Assembly (NCBI RefSeq): GCF_005937885.2
Contig: NZ_CP042176.1
Span: 806,001-870,000, forward strand
Source: Bradyrhizobium sp. KBS0727
Lineage (GTDB): Bacteria > Pseudomonadota > Alphaproteobacteria > Rhizobiales > Xanthobacteraceae
Reading direction: 5' to 3'
DNA length: 64,000 nt
Part shown: one piece after another, positions 51,400-60,930 of the stretch
Layout: every line of letters begins with the position of its first letter
Numbering within the stretch: the first letter of the stretch is position 1
Translations under genes and position numbers: made by a program
Notes under the pieces: model-generated
What the model saw: the letters and a program-made list of their open reading frames with translations, nothing else
Database searches by the model: none
What the model was told of the DNA's origin: nothing

Positions 51400-52182
51400 A
51401 TGGCTATTTCCATCACCCTGATCGGCGGCCCCACCGCGCTGATCGAGATCGACGGCTTTCGCCTGCTGACCGATCCGACCTTCGATGCGCCCGGCGACTA
51501 TCAGTTGCCGCATGTGAAGCTGGAGAAGCTGACCGGCCCGGCCCTGAGCGCGGAAGCGATCGGCGAGGTCGACGCGGTGCTGCTCAGCCACGACCAGCAT
51601 TCCGACAATCTCGATCATTCCGGCCGGGCGTTTCTAAGTCATGCGCGGCGCGTGCTGACGACGGAAATCGGCGCGAAGCGTCTCGGCGGCCACGCCGAAG
51701 GTTTTGCGCCCTGGGAGGTCACCGAGCTGACCGGCCCCAACGGTCACTCGCTGACGGTCACCGCGACGCCCGCGCGTCACGGGCCGGCCGGGATCGAGCC
51801 GCTGGCCGGCGACGTGATCGGCTTCGTGGTTTCCTCGAACAGGCCTGGCAGCCGTCCCGTCTATATCAGCGGCGACACCGTCTGGTATGACGGCGTCGCC
51901 GAGGTGGCGAAGCGCTTCAAGGCCGGCGTTGTGCTGCCGTTTGCCGGCGCGGCGCAAACCCGCGGGCCCTTCCACATCACGATGGACACCAACGACACCA
52001 TCGAAACCGCGCGCGCCTTTCCCGACGCCGTGATCGTGCCGCTGCACACCGATGGATGGAAGCATTTCAAGCAGAGCGCCGGTGATCTGCGCGCCACCTT
52101 CGATACGCTGGGCTTCGGACAGCGGCTGCGAATTCTGGAGCCGGGCGTGGTGACCGTCATCGAGCCCTTCGTTCCCGCGTAG
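51400..52182 (+). CDS. MBL-fold metallo-hydrolase (UlaG-like)
   Basis: 260 residues. The metal motif is LLSHDQHSDNLDH (His64, His67, Asp69, His73), then TPARHGPAG, YISGDTVWY and VPLHTDGWKHF. The HxHxDH motif carries Gln in the second position region, as in the UlaG/lactonase-like branch. The ATG is 11 bases after the EamA stop with AAGGAGAAA between, so the two form an operon: a transporter plus a hydrolase for a related compound, perhaps a lactone, under the divergent LysR. Confidence 0.9.
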   Translation: MAISITLIGGPTALIEIDGFRLLTDPTFDAPGDYQLPHVKLEKLTGPALSAEAIGEVDAVLLSHDQHSDNLDHSGRAFLSHARRVLTTEIGAKRLGGHAEGFAPWEVTELTGPNGHSLTVTATPARHGPAGIEPLAGDVIGFVVSSNRPGSRPVYISGDTVWYDGVAEVAKRFKAGVVLPFAGAAQTRGPFHITMDTNDTIETARAFPDAVIVPLHTDGWKHFKQSAGDLRATFDTLGFGQRLRILEPGVVTVIEPFVPA

Positions 52183-52281
52183 GGGACGTCGGCCGCTACT
52201 TGTCTGCCAGCGGGTCCTCGGGCAAGTTCCTGGTCCGGAACAGAATCATGTCCGGTTCGTTGTCGCTGCGGCTGGACCGGC

Positions 52282-53640
52282 ATGGCAGATCACAGGAAGT
52301 CGAATCTGAAGCACCACACAGGCAGGACAGCCGGCAGTGAAAAGCCGGCGCAGAAGGTGGCGCCGTATGAGCCGTTCAGTTTTCGCCATGTCCTGAAAAC
52401 GCTCGGCCCAGGCCTGATCACCGGCGCCTCCGACGACGATCCCTCGGGGATCGGCACCTACAGCCAGGCCGGTGCGCAGCTTGGTTACGGCATCGGCTGG
52501 ACCATGCTGCTGACGTTTCCGCTGATGGCCGCGATCCAGGAAATCTCCGCGCGGGTTGGCCGCGTCACCGGGCATGGCATCTCGGGCAATGTGTGCCGGC
52601 ACTATTCGCCGTGGCTGCTCAACGTGGTGGTGGCGCTGCTGTTCATCGCCAACACCATCAACATCGCGGCCGATCTCGGCGCCATGGCTGACGCCACCAG
52701 GCTCCTGGTCGGCGGGCCCGGCATGATCTACGTGCTGTTCTACGGCGTCACCTCGGTCGTGGCGCAGATTTTTCTCGACTACAAGCGTTACGTGTCGGTG
52801 CTGAAATGGATGACGCTCAGCCTGTTCGCCTATGTCGCAGCGCTCGCGTTCGCGCATGTGTCGTGGGGCGAGGCGCTGACCGGCATCCTGGTGCCGCGCC
52901 TGACCTGGAGTGCGGATTATTTCACCACCATCGTGGCGATCTTCGGCACCACGATCTCGCCCTACCTGTTTTTCTGGCAGGCCTCGCAGGAAGCCGAAGA
53001 CCAGCGCGTTGACGTCAAGAAGCAACCGCTGATCGACAAGCATTACGGCGCACAGAAAGAATTCCACCGCATCCGCGCCGACACCATCGTCGGCATGGCG
53101 TTCTCCAACCTGATCGCGCTGGCGATCATCGTCACCGCCGCAGCCACGCTGCATGCGGCGGGGAAGACCGACATCCAGACCTCGGCGCAGGCGGCCCAAG
53201 CGCTGCGGCCGATTGCGGGCCAGTTCGCCGAGGTGATTTTTGCGCTCGGCATCGTCGGCACCGGGTTGCTGGCGATCCCGGTGCTTGGCGGCGCCACCGC
53301 CTATGCGGTCGGCGAAGGGCGGCGATGGCCGGTCGGGCTGGCGCGCAAGCCAAAGGAAGCGATCGCGTTCTATTCGGTGCTGGCGCTGTCGGCCGCGATC
53401 GGCATCGCACTCAATTTCACCAGGATCGATCCGATCGAGGCGCTGTACTGGAGCGCCGTCGTCAACGGTGTGCTCGCCGTTCCTGTCATGGTGCTGTTGA
53501 TGTTCTTGGCACGCCGCAAGGACGTGATGGACCGCTATGTGATCGCCGGCCCGTTGTACTGGCTGGGCTGGCTGTCGACCGCGGCGATGTTTTTGAGCGT
53601 GCTGGCGATGGGCGTGGGGATGTTTTTTGGCGGCAAGTAA
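52282..53640 (+). CDS. NRAMP-family divalent cation transporter, variant type
   Basis: 452 residues, about 11 transmembrane helices. TM1 carries GASDDDPSGIGTYSQAGAQ: the canonical NRAMP DPGN is DPSG (residues about 53-56). TM6 reads FGTTISPYLFFWQAS, without the metal-selective Ala-x-x-Met of Mn/Fe transporters. Both changes resemble NRAMP-related magnesium transporters, so Mg2+ or another hard cation is more likely than Mn2+ or Fe2+. No MntR-like gene is near. It stands alone. Confidence 0.85.
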   Translation: MADHRKSNLKHHTGRTAGSEKPAQKVAPYEPFSFRHVLKTLGPGLITGASDDDPSGIGTYSQAGAQLGYGIGWTMLLTFPLMAAIQEISARVGRVTGHGISGNVCRHYSPWLLNVVVALLFIANTINIAADLGAMADATRLLVGGPGMIYVLFYGVTSVVAQIFLDYKRYVSVLKWMTLSLFAYVAALAFAHVSWGEALTGILVPRLTWSADYFTTIVAIFGTTISPYLFFWQASQEAEDQRVDVKKQPLIDKHYGAQKEFHRIRADTIVGMAFSNLIALAIIVTAAATLHAAGKTDIQTSAQAAQALRPIAGQFAEVIFALGIVGTGLLAIPVLGGATAYAVGEGRRWPVGLARKPKEAIAFYSVLALSAAIGIALNFTRIDPIEALYWSAVVNGVLAVPVMVLLMFLARRKDVMDRYVIAGPLYWLGWLSTAAMFLSVLAMGVGMFFGGK

Positions 53641-53654
53641 GCCGCACCCACCGA

Positions 53655-53750
53655 CCTCATCCTGAGGAGCGCGCATCGCGCGCGTCTCGAAGGATGGGCC
53701 GCGGGCCTCATGGTTCGAGACGGCGCTTCGCGCCTCCTCACCATGAGGAG
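53655..53750. repeat. Palindromic intergenic repeat, family D copy 3
   Basis: CTCATCCTGAGGAGCGCG, CGTCTCGAAGGAT, ATGGTTCGAGACGGCG and CGCCTCCTCACCATGAGGAG: two nested inverted pairs between convergent genes. Confidence 0.85.
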
Positions 53751-53755
53751 TTACC

Positions 53756-54541
53756 TCAATCCTTCCGGAATACGATCGAGGCCATCCAGCCTGTCATCAG
53801 CGCCATGAAGGCGGTGACGAGGCCGTAGACGAAGCCGTTCTGGCGCGCGGTGGTGGCGACGAATTGCTCGAATCCGACCTTGACGATCTCGAACGCGCTA
53901 TCGGTCTTGGTCACCAGCGCACCGTCGGCGAACAGCTTGATTTCGACGTCGTAGGTGCCGATCGGCACTTCCGCGGGCAACGGAATCCCGGTACGAAACA
54001 GCGTCGGTGTCAGGAACGTCACCGCCGAGGTCGCCTCGCGATAGAGCCCGTGCTCGGAACGCAGCCGCACGAAAGCGCTGCGGAAGGCATCGTTCGGCAC
54101 CACGTCGGCATAGTCAGGGCCGACGCGCTGGGTCAACAGCACATTGTTCAGTCCGAGTTGCTGCCGCCGCTGCACTTCCGGCGAAGCGATGGCGTCGAAC
54201 GGCCGGTTGGAAAACAGCGCGAGATAACTCGGCACTTTCAGGAACTGGCGGGAATCGGTGTTGATCCAGATCCCGAACTTGCGTTCCTTGCGGCGCGTCA
54301 CCATGTCGGCGCGCGGGCCGGCAACCGTCACGACGAGATCGTAATTGTTGCGGCCGGCCGGCGTCGAGGCGTCCTTTTCGACCGAGCCGAACAGCACCAG
54401 TTCCTCGCCGGAATAATTCGGCGTCACCGTCACGCGGTGGTTCGACACCGATACGATCAGCCGCTCGGCCCGGGCCGGCGACGCGGCCAGCGCAGCGCCC
54501 AGAACCAGCCCGGCAAGCGTGAGCGGAACGCGCGCGATCAT
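53756..54541 (-). CDS. TIGR02186 family membrane-anchored protein
   Basis: 261 residues: signal peptide (cleavage near SPARA, residue 25), a periplasmic beta-rich domain (RLIVSVSNHRVTVTPNYSGE, IPLPAEVPIGTYDVEIKLFA) and one C-terminal helix (FVYGLVTAFMALMTGWMASI) with a short basic tail. The family typically travels with TauE/SafE-type exporters, and here its ATG overlaps the TauE stop by four bases. A periplasmic partner of that exporter is the natural inference. Confidence 0.85.
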   Translation of the reverse strand: MIARVPLTLAGLVLGAALAASPARAERLIVSVSNHRVTVTPNYSGEELVLFGSVEKDASTPAGRNNYDLVVTVAGPRADMVTRRKERKFGIWINTDSRQFLKVPSYLALFSNRPFDAIASPEVQRRQQLGLNNVLLTQRVGPDYADVVPNDAFRSAFVRLRSEHGLYREATSAVTFLTPTLFRTGIPLPAEVPIGTYDVEIKLFADGALVTKTDSAFEIVKVGFEQFVATTARQNGFVYGLVTAFMALMTGWMASIVFRKD

Positions 54542-55464
54542 CCGGCGCCTCCGGTTTCCCGGATCGTGAACAGGTCTTCGGGTCGGATCACGAGTTCAAC
54601 AGCGAAGCGGACGCCGACGGCGAGCACCAACAGCCCGAGCAGCAGCCGCAGATGTTCGCCGCGGATTTTCTGGCCCGCACGCGCCCCGAACTGCGCGCCG
54701 GTGACGCCGCCGACCATCAGGATCAGCGCCAGCACGGCGTCGACCAGATGGTTGGTGACTGCATGCAGCATGGTGGCGAACACCATGGTGACCAGCGTCA
54801 GCACCATCGAGGTGCCGATCACGGTCGAGGTCGGCACCCGCAGCACGTAGATCATCAGCGGCACCAGGATGAAGCCGCCGCCGATGCCCATCACCGCGCC
54901 GATGAAGCCGATGATCAGGCCGATGACGACGACCGGGATCACCGACAGATAGATCTTGGAGCGCTTGAAGCGCATCTTCAGCGGCAATCCGTGGATCCAG
55001 CTATGGGTGCCGGGACGTCGGATCGTGGCCGCGCCGCCGCGTCGGGTTCGCAACAGCGCCCGCAGGCCTTCCCAGAACATCAGCCCGCCGACCGTGGTCA
55101 GCAGGATCACGTAGGACATCGCGATCATCAGATCGAGCTGGCCGAGCGAACGCAGCAGCGTGAAGGTCCACACGCCGAGCGCGGTGCCGATACTGCCGCC
55201 GCTCAACAGCACCAGCGCCAGCAGCGGATCGATGGCGCGCCGCCGCCAGTAGGATAACGCGCCGGAAAACGAGGACGCCGCGATGTGGCTCGCGACCGAG
55301 GCGACCGCGACCGCGGGCGCGATGCCGACGAAGATCAACAGCGGGGTCATCAGGAAGCCGCCGCCGATGCCGAACATGCCGGAGACGAAACCAACCGCCG
55401 CGCCCATCGCCAGGATGAGGAAGACATTGACCGGAATGTCGGCGATCGGAAGGTAGAGCTGCAC
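54538..55464 (-). CDS. Sulfite exporter TauE/SafE family protein
   Basis: 308 residues from a GTG (VQLYLPIADIP), eight helices in two repeats, each with the family glycine motif: FVSGMFGIGGGFLMTPLL in the first and FIGAVMGIGGGFILVPLMIY in the second. Exports sulfite, organosulfonates or similar small anions. The frame is open about 57 codons further upstream but that part is Arg/Pro-rich and looks non-coding. Coupled to the TIGR02186 gene by an ATGA overlap. Confidence 0.88.
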   Translation of the reverse strand: MQLYLPIADIPVNVFLILAMGAAVGFVSGMFGIGGGFLMTPLLIFVGIAPAVAVASVASHIAASSFSGALSYWRRRAIDPLLALVLLSGGSIGTALGVWTFTLLRSLGQLDLMIAMSYVILLTTVGGLMFWEGLRALLRTRRGGAATIRRPGTHSWIHGLPLKMRFKRSKIYLSVIPVVVIGLIIGFIGAVMGIGGGFILVPLMIYVLRVPTSTVIGTSMVLTLVTMVFATMLHAVTNHLVDAVLALILMVGGVTGAQFGARAGQKIRGEHLRLLLGLLVLAVGVRFAVELVIRPEDLFTIRETGGAG

Positions 55465-55731
55465 GCGTGTCTGCTTTTTTTCGTTCTGCCGCTGGTCTCG
55501 CCGAGGCCGCTCACGGCATGGTTGTGGTGGTGCCGGTAGTGGCATCCGGCAGGCCGCGCGATTCGCGTGCGCGGAGCCGGTTACCGCGGCCTTTGCATAA
55601 CCGAATTCGGTGGCAGGATGGACCAAAGAATGCACCGGAGGGCAATTTTTTGCCTCCGAGCTCGACGCATTCTCGGCTGTGGTGAACAGGTGCGGTTAAC
55701 GGGCCGCGAACGCTCCCGGGGCCTGTGGGCC

Positions 55732-56535
55732 TCAGGGCTTACCGAGCGGATCGGTGATGAGGTTCATCGCCAGCGCGTCCTTTGGCGCGAGCCAGCGGAT
55801 GTCCCGGGTTTCGGACATCGCCTCGACGACCGATGACGAGACCCCCATTTTGGTCATGTAGCCGAGGACGGCGCCCGCGACCCGCTGAGTGTCGGCGACC
55901 GGATCGCTCGTGACCTTGGTGGTCACAAACCGATGGACGCCCAGCGCCGAGCCCAGCACCCCGAAGCGGGGCTTGCCGCCCGCGTAGACGAGGACGCAGG
56001 CGCTGGCGCAATAAGCGGGTTTGACGCGGCCAGAGGCGTCGGTGGTGCCGACCGCCGTCGCCAGGCCGCGCGATCGAATGATCTCGCCCATGATCACGGC
56101 CTGACTGAGATCGCCGCCGGGCGACGACAGCAACACCAGGTCGCCGGCGGCGAGCCCGGCTTCGTCGAGCCTGTCGCGGAACAGTGTTGCGGCGGCCGGG
56201 CCGATCGTTCCGCTGACCAAAAGCGTGCGCCGGCCCTGATCGGAGTTGTCGAGGTAGGCTTTGGCGACCAGCGAGGCCGTCAAGCTCGGCGAGACATACT
56301 GGTCTTTCCAGTAGTCCCAGGCATCGGGCCGCGACAGGTCGCGGTAGGCACGAATGCCGACGCCGGAAGCGAGCAGGACAAAGACGGCGATCGACCAGTA
56401 ATTCCGTTTGCGGCGGGTGGTCTGGAAGGGAGGCGCCGGCGGCGGAGCGGCCGGCATGCGCGGCGTCGCGACCGCAGGCCCCGTCGGCGACCTCCGGATA
56501 CGACGTTCTTCGTCCTGATTATCGTCCGCGGACAA
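55732..56535 (-). CDS. Membrane-anchored ClpP-like protein (SAC motif)
   Basis: 267 residues: an acidic/basic cytoplasmic start, a Pro-rich stretch (PRMPAAPPPAPPF), one transmembrane helix (WSIAVFVLLASGVGIRAY) and a periplasmic ClpP/crotonase-like domain with LLSSPGGDLSQAVIMGEIIR (oxyanion region), YCASACVLVYAGG (Ser nucleophile) and GVHRF (possible His). Activity is not proven for such proteins. The TTG start has GACGAGGA at good spacing; an ATG 78 bases later is the alternative. It follows the PodJ-like gene on the same strand. Confidence 0.75.
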   Translation of the reverse strand: MSADDNQDEERRIRRSPTGPAVATPRMPAAPPPAPPFQTTRRKRNYWSIAVFVLLASGVGIRAYRDLSRPDAWDYWKDQYVSPSLTASLVAKAYLDNSDQGRRTLLVSGTIGPAAATLFRDRLDEAGLAAGDLVLLSSPGGDLSQAVIMGEIIRSRGLATAVGTTDASGRVKPAYCASACVLVYAGGKPRFGVLGSALGVHRFVTTKVTSDPVADTQRVAGAVLGYMTKMGVSSSVVEAMSETRDIRWLAPKDALAMNLITDPLGKP

Positions 56536-56615
56536 TCGATCCTCGTCGCAAGCCAAACCGAATGGGAGCCGAATTCCGGTTCCAGTATACGACGTTATGG
56601 CCGAGGATGTCGGCG

Positions 56616-59600
56616 CTATCGCGGCGTGACCGCGGCGCGCTTGGTCACAACCGGCTTGGCGGCGGGCTTGGTCGCATTGGCCGTCGCTGGCGCCGAGTCC
56701 CAGCCGCCTTGCGGGGTCGCCACATTGACGGCGTCGTCGGGCTGCGGCTCCGGCGTGAAGGTCTGGATCGCAAGCTTGGCCGCCGCCAGCGACTGGGCGT
56801 CGAGGCGCTTGGCGATATCGTCGCGCTTGTGGCTCGAATCCGCGTCGCCCTGGGCCGCCGCGAGGCTGAACCATTTGAAGGATTCGGCGAGGTTCTGTTC
56901 GACGCCGATACCGCGGGCATAGAGAATGCCGAGGTTGAACTGGCTGTCGGCGACGCCGCGATCGGCCGCCTTGCGGAACCATTGCGACGCACTCTTGTAG
57001 TTGGCGCCCTTGCCGCCGCCATCGGCATCGAGCACGGCGAGGTTATGCATTGCCTTGGCGTTGCCGCGTTCGGCCGCCTGCAGGTAATAGCGTCGCGCGA
57101 TATCGACGTCCTTTTTCACGCTCAGGCCCTTCTCGTAGAAGGTGCCGAGCCGGAAGATCGCGGGCACCACGCCGGCCTGCGCCGCGCGGTCGTACCATTT
57201 GGCGGCTTCGTCGAGGTTCGCGGTAATGCCCTTGCCCTCGGCAAAGCGCACGCCGACCTCGTAGGCCGCGGTCGGATCGCCCTTCATCGCGGCGGCGCGC
57301 AGCACCGGACCGCCGATGGCGTCGGGCAGCCGCTCGCTCGGCGGCACCTGCACCACCCCGAATTTGCCTGACGAGCCCTGCACGGTGGGGATCGCGCCGG
57401 TGACGTCGCCGGCCGGCACCGGGGCCGGGGAAGGCTGCGCCTGCGGCGGGATCACGACGCGGGCGCTGTCCAGCGTGTTCGGCGCGGATGTGTTGTTCGA
57501 TTGCCGGTCGGTCGGGGTCGGCGACATCAGCGAGGGGGTGGCCGGCGCCGGCATTGCCGGCGTGCCGCTGCTCTCCACCGGAGCCGACGGCGGCGCGGCC
57601 GGCTCGGCCAAATTTTCCATTGCCGGCATCGGCGGCGGGTTGCCGGTGTCGAGCAGCGACATCGCCATCTTGAAGGTGCCGAGCACGATCACCACCACGC
57701 TTGCGCCGACCAGCAGCGAGCGGATCCGGGAGGTCACGTTGGACGGCGTTTTGTCACCCGGCGGCGACGGCTTCGCCCCGATCTTGATCTTGTTGTCGCC
57801 GCCCTTGTCCTTGGCAGCAGCCTTCGCTGCGGCGCGGGCCGCCTTCTCATTGACGGGAGCGGCGGCGGCGGCGGCTTGCGCGGCGCGGCGGGCGGCGGCG
57901 ATGAAGCTCGATGAACTGACGGGTTCTTTCGGCCCTGCCGTAATCTCGTTGATCACGCTCTCGGAAGCGGCGATCCGCTCCGACGGCGAAGACATCCGCG
58001 CGGCCGGCCGTGTGCCCGGCTCGAGCGGGTGATCCGGCGGCAAGTCCGGCGCGATCGCAGCGCGCGGCGCCGAAGCATGCGGCTCGAGGATTTCGCTGAT
58101 CGCGCGCGGCGGCAACGGCGGCGCTGACGGCTGCGCGGCGTGGAATTCACGCGGGGCGGCGGCGAAGGTCTCCTGCATGGAAGCGGGATTCGGCAGTTCC
58201 GGCTTCGGCTGCGGTGTCAGCGCCTGCATATAGGGCATCGGCGCGGAGGTTTGCTGCGGCACCGCCGGGCGCGGGGCTTCCTCGCGCATCGCGATGGCCG
58301 CCGGGACAAGCGAGGCCATCGGTTCGGCCGCGATCGGCGCGGCACGGACCGCGCGCAGATCGCCTTCGATCATCGCCAGGCGATCGACCACGTGGCCGAG
58401 CGTGTTGTGAACCGTCTCCAGCGAGTCCTGGGTGCGGCGATCGGTTTCCGACTGGCTGTAGCGGATGTCGGACAGTTCGCGCTTGACGGCATCGACGATG
58501 CCGGAATCCATCGCCGGCGCGCCGCCGCTGCGGGCGGTGTCGGCGAGCGAGACCAGATTGGCGTGCTGGCGTTCCAGCGAGCGCTGAATGTCCAGCAGCC
58601 CTTCCTCGACCCGCCCGAGATCGACGGAGGGCGCGGAGGCGCGGTCGGTTGAAGCTTCCAGCCGTTCCAGCAGATAGGACACGCGCTGTTCGAGATGGGC
58701 AAACGCCGACGCGTTGTCGTTGCCGACCGGCATGCGGTCGAGGCGTTCCGACAGCGAGCGCAATACGCCTTCGACATATTCCGAAGGCTCAGTGGCCGCG
58801 GGGCGTTCGCGGCTTTCCAGCGACGAGGTCAGCGAGGCGATGCGCTGCTCGAGAACGGCGAAGGAGTCACTTTTGCCCTCGGCGCGCGCGATCTGGTCGA
58901 CCTTGGTCGACAGCGAATGCACGTCTTCGGAAAGCCGCGCCAGCGCGTCGTTGGAGGCGATATTGGAAACCACCGAGCGAAGCGCCGATATTGCGTCTTC
59001 GAGCTGATGAACGGTCGACGGGTCGTCGTTGGAGCGCAGGATCAGGTCGAGCTTGGCGCCGAGGTTGCGGATGGCCTCGTCGTAGCCGGTGAGCTGCTCG
59101 GCCGGGGTCAGCTTGCTCAGGACGCCATGGATTTCGGCGAGCGCGCGCTCGATACCGAGCAGCATATGGCCGTCGGTGCCGCTCTGGCGGCTGTCGTCGA
59201 TGCGGCGTGACAGCGAGCGGATTTCGTTCTCGATCGATTCGATCGCGCGGCGCGGCATCGCCTCGGTGATGGCGTGACGGATCTCGGCGAGTTCGCCGCG
59301 GAAGGCCGCGATCGACGCCTCGACGTGATCGGGGTTCTGCAGCGACTCGATCTGGCTCGTGATCTTGATCAGATGACGTTCCAGCGCGGAAAAGTCCGGA
59401 CCCGCGGCCTGCGGCGGCGCCATCGGCGCGGTCGGCGGCGCGCTGCGTGGCGGCAACTGCTGGGGCGAGCCGTCGAGTTCATTCTGTCGCGCCGCGATCT
59501 CGGCGATCGCGGAGTCGAACGAGATCGGGCTCAGCGGCGGCGAGGGACGATAGACCTGGGCTGCGGCGCGCTCGACCAATGCGGCCTGGACCTGCCGGTC

Positions 59601-60011
59601 CTGCGGCGGGACCTGGGAAGGAGCTTGGCGGGCAGCGCCGGCGCTCGAAATCTGCGACAGCCGCGCATCGAGGCGGGAAATGGCGTCGTTGAGCTGGCGG
59701 GCCACCGTCGGCTCGGCACGCATGGCTTCGCCACGCGGCGCTTCAGTGCGCGGCGCGGACTTTGAAATCTGTTCGATCTGCCGGGTGATGGAATCCAGCC
59801 GCTGGTGAATGTCGGCGACGTCGCGGCTTTCCTGGCTCGGCATCGTCGGGCCTTGATCGTGGGATTCACGAGAAGGGGCCCCGACGGGTTCGCCGACGGT
59901 GGAATTGAGCCATTCGCTCAGCGACATGCCGGCGCGGCGCGCGGCTGCCTCGGCCCTTTCGCGAACCGAGGGATCGATGCCGTCAACACTCCACGATACG
60001 CGCGAATTCAT
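56616..60011 (-). CDS. PodJ-like polar localization factor (coiled coil, TM, Sel1 repeats)
   Basis: 1131 residues. An N-terminal RHH-like segment (VSWSVDGIDPSVRERAEAAA) precedes a long helical coiled-coil region (about 60-600) with repeating RLDxxxxQIxxL heptads, then an Ala-rich linker, one transmembrane helix (SLLVGASVVVIVLGTFKMAM, about residue 765) and, at the C-terminus, at least four Sel1-like repeats (AAYEVGVRFAEGKGITANLD, AIFRLGTFYEKGLSVKKDVD, SQFNLGILYARGIGVEQNLA). This is the PodJ layout, organising a cell pole. ATG at MNSRVSWS; an upstream in-frame start adds 22 residues. Confidence 0.85.
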   Translation of the reverse strand: MNSRVSWSVDGIDPSVRERAEAAARRAGMSLSEWLNSTVGEPVGAPSRESHDQGPTMPSQESRDVADIHQRLDSITRQIEQISKSAPRTEAPRGEAMRAEPTVARQLNDAISRLDARLSQISSAGAARQAPSQVPPQDRQVQAALVERAAAQVYRPSPPLSPISFDSAIAEIAARQNELDGSPQQLPPRSAPPTAPMAPPQAAGPDFSALERHLIKITSQIESLQNPDHVEASIAAFRGELAEIRHAITEAMPRRAIESIENEIRSLSRRIDDSRQSGTDGHMLLGIERALAEIHGVLSKLTPAEQLTGYDEAIRNLGAKLDLILRSNDDPSTVHQLEDAISALRSVVSNIASNDALARLSEDVHSLSTKVDQIARAEGKSDSFAVLEQRIASLTSSLESRERPAATEPSEYVEGVLRSLSERLDRMPVGNDNASAFAHLEQRVSYLLERLEASTDRASAPSVDLGRVEEGLLDIQRSLERQHANLVSLADTARSGGAPAMDSGIVDAVKRELSDIRYSQSETDRRTQDSLETVHNTLGHVVDRLAMIEGDLRAVRAAPIAAEPMASLVPAAIAMREEAPRPAVPQQTSAPMPYMQALTPQPKPELPNPASMQETFAAAPREFHAAQPSAPPLPPRAISEILEPHASAPRAAIAPDLPPDHPLEPGTRPAARMSSPSERIAASESVINEITAGPKEPVSSSSFIAAARRAAQAAAAAAPVNEKAARAAAKAAAKDKGGDNKIKIGAKPSPPGDKTPSNVTSRIRSLLVGASVVVIVLGTFKMAMSLLDTGNPPPMPAMENLAEPAAPPSAPVESSGTPAMPAPATPSLMSPTPTDRQSNNTSAPNTLDSARVVIPPQAQPSPAPVPAGDVTGAIPTVQGSSGKFGVVQVPPSERLPDAIGGPVLRAAAMKGDPTAAYEVGVRFAEGKGITANLDEAAKWYDRAAQAGVVPAIFRLGTFYEKGLSVKKDVDIARRYYLQAAERGNAKAMHNLAVLDADGGGKGANYKSASQWFRKAADRGVADSQFNLGILYARGIGVEQNLAESFKWFSLAAAQGDADSSHKRDDIAKRLDAQSLAAAKLAIQTFTPEPQPDDAVNVATPQGGWDSAPATANATKPAAKPVVTKRAAVTPR

Positions 60012-60204
60012 GCTCAGGTCCGGTTCCGACTCCGGCGCGATACTTGCGCCATCAGCCTCCCCGCGCGTCCCCACCAAGAGACAATCGAATTCCGCGCAGG
60101 TCGTCTGCCTCAGATCCTGACTTTTTCGCGTTACGGTAAATAACGGGTTAAGGATTGGGGTGGCCGGTCAGTAAAGTTGCCCGGGCCAGGGCAAAGTGGC
60201 TGAT

Positions 60205-60304
60205 CTAGAACTCGGTTGGTTTGTTTTGACGCGTTTTCTTTACGCGAACCGACGTCCACCCACGGATCAAGTCCGAGGGCATGCTTCGCTCGAAAACGCT
60301 CTAA
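60205..60304. repeat. Intergenic repeat, family F copy 2
   Basis: TTTTGACGCGTTTTCTTTACG, then CGAACCGACGTCCACC and TTCGCTCGAAAACGCTCTAA. A relative of 25631-25737. It fills the gap between the divergent PodJ-like gene and the PadR gene's stop. Confidence 0.7.
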
Positions 60305-60930
60305 CCGTTTTCGCGGTGGCCGTCCCCGATCGACACCACGTTGGTCCGCACGGTGCCGGCCGACAGTGCGTCGAGCGCTTCCTCGCACCATTCCACCACG
60401 GCGCGCTCGTGACGGACCCCGAGGCGCAGCGAAAGCAGCTTGCCCATGTCGGCGGGCGAAGCCGTGCCGTCGGGGAAGCGTTTGCCGAGAATCCGTTCGT
60501 AGCGGGAACAGCGGTCGCGGTGGTGTTCCAGCCGCGCCATCAGGTCGGCGCGCAACGGTTCCAGGTCGACGCTGTCGAGCGCATAAAGCCGCACCAGCAG
60601 ATCGTCCTTGATCGAGGCCGGGATGCTCGGCCGGGCGGCCCAGTGCCGCAGCGCGGCGCGGCCCTCCGGCGTCAGGGTGTAGACCAGCTTGTTGGGCTTG
60701 CCGGACTGCACGACTTCGCGGCCCTGGATATGACCGCGATCGCGAAGTTTGGTCAGTTCGCGATAGATCTGCTGGTGGTTGGCCTTCCAGAAGAACCCAA
60801 TCGACGAATCGAAGGTCTTGGCGAGCTCATAGCCCGTCATCGGGCGTTCGGTCAGGCAGGCCAGGATTGCGTCGCCAAGGGCCAAGAAAATACCTCCGGA
60901 CGGTCTTTCGGCTATGAGCAGCGTTGACAT
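60301..60930 (-). CDS. PadR family transcriptional regulator
   Basis: 209 residues. The N-terminal winged helix has ALGDAILACLTERPMTGYEL, then FFWKANHQQIYRELTKLRDR and the wing NKLVYTLTPEGRAALRHWA; the C-terminal part (Vir_act_alpha_C) is a dimerising helical domain (VRLYALDSVDLEPLRADLMA). A 35-base palindrome covers its own start codon and lies in the region shared with the divergent NTF2-like gene, so it probably represses both that gene and itself. The effector is unknown, but the downstream fatty-acid genes suggest a lipid-like ligand. Confidence 0.92.
   Translation of the reverse strand: MSTLLIAERPSGGIFLALGDAILACLTERPMTGYELAKTFDSSIGFFWKANHQQIYRELTKLRDRGHIQGREVVQSGKPNKLVYTLTPEGRAALRHWAARPSIPASIKDDLLVRLYALDSVDLEPLRADLMARLEHHRDRCSRYERILGKRFPDGTASPADMGKLLSLRLGVRHERAVVEWCEEALDALSAGTVRTNVVSIGDGHRENG

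Noticed and set aside
52246..53676. Minus-strand open frame of 476 codons
   Set aside because: Mirror of the NRAMP-type gene; no domain and a His/Arg/Asp-rich composition.
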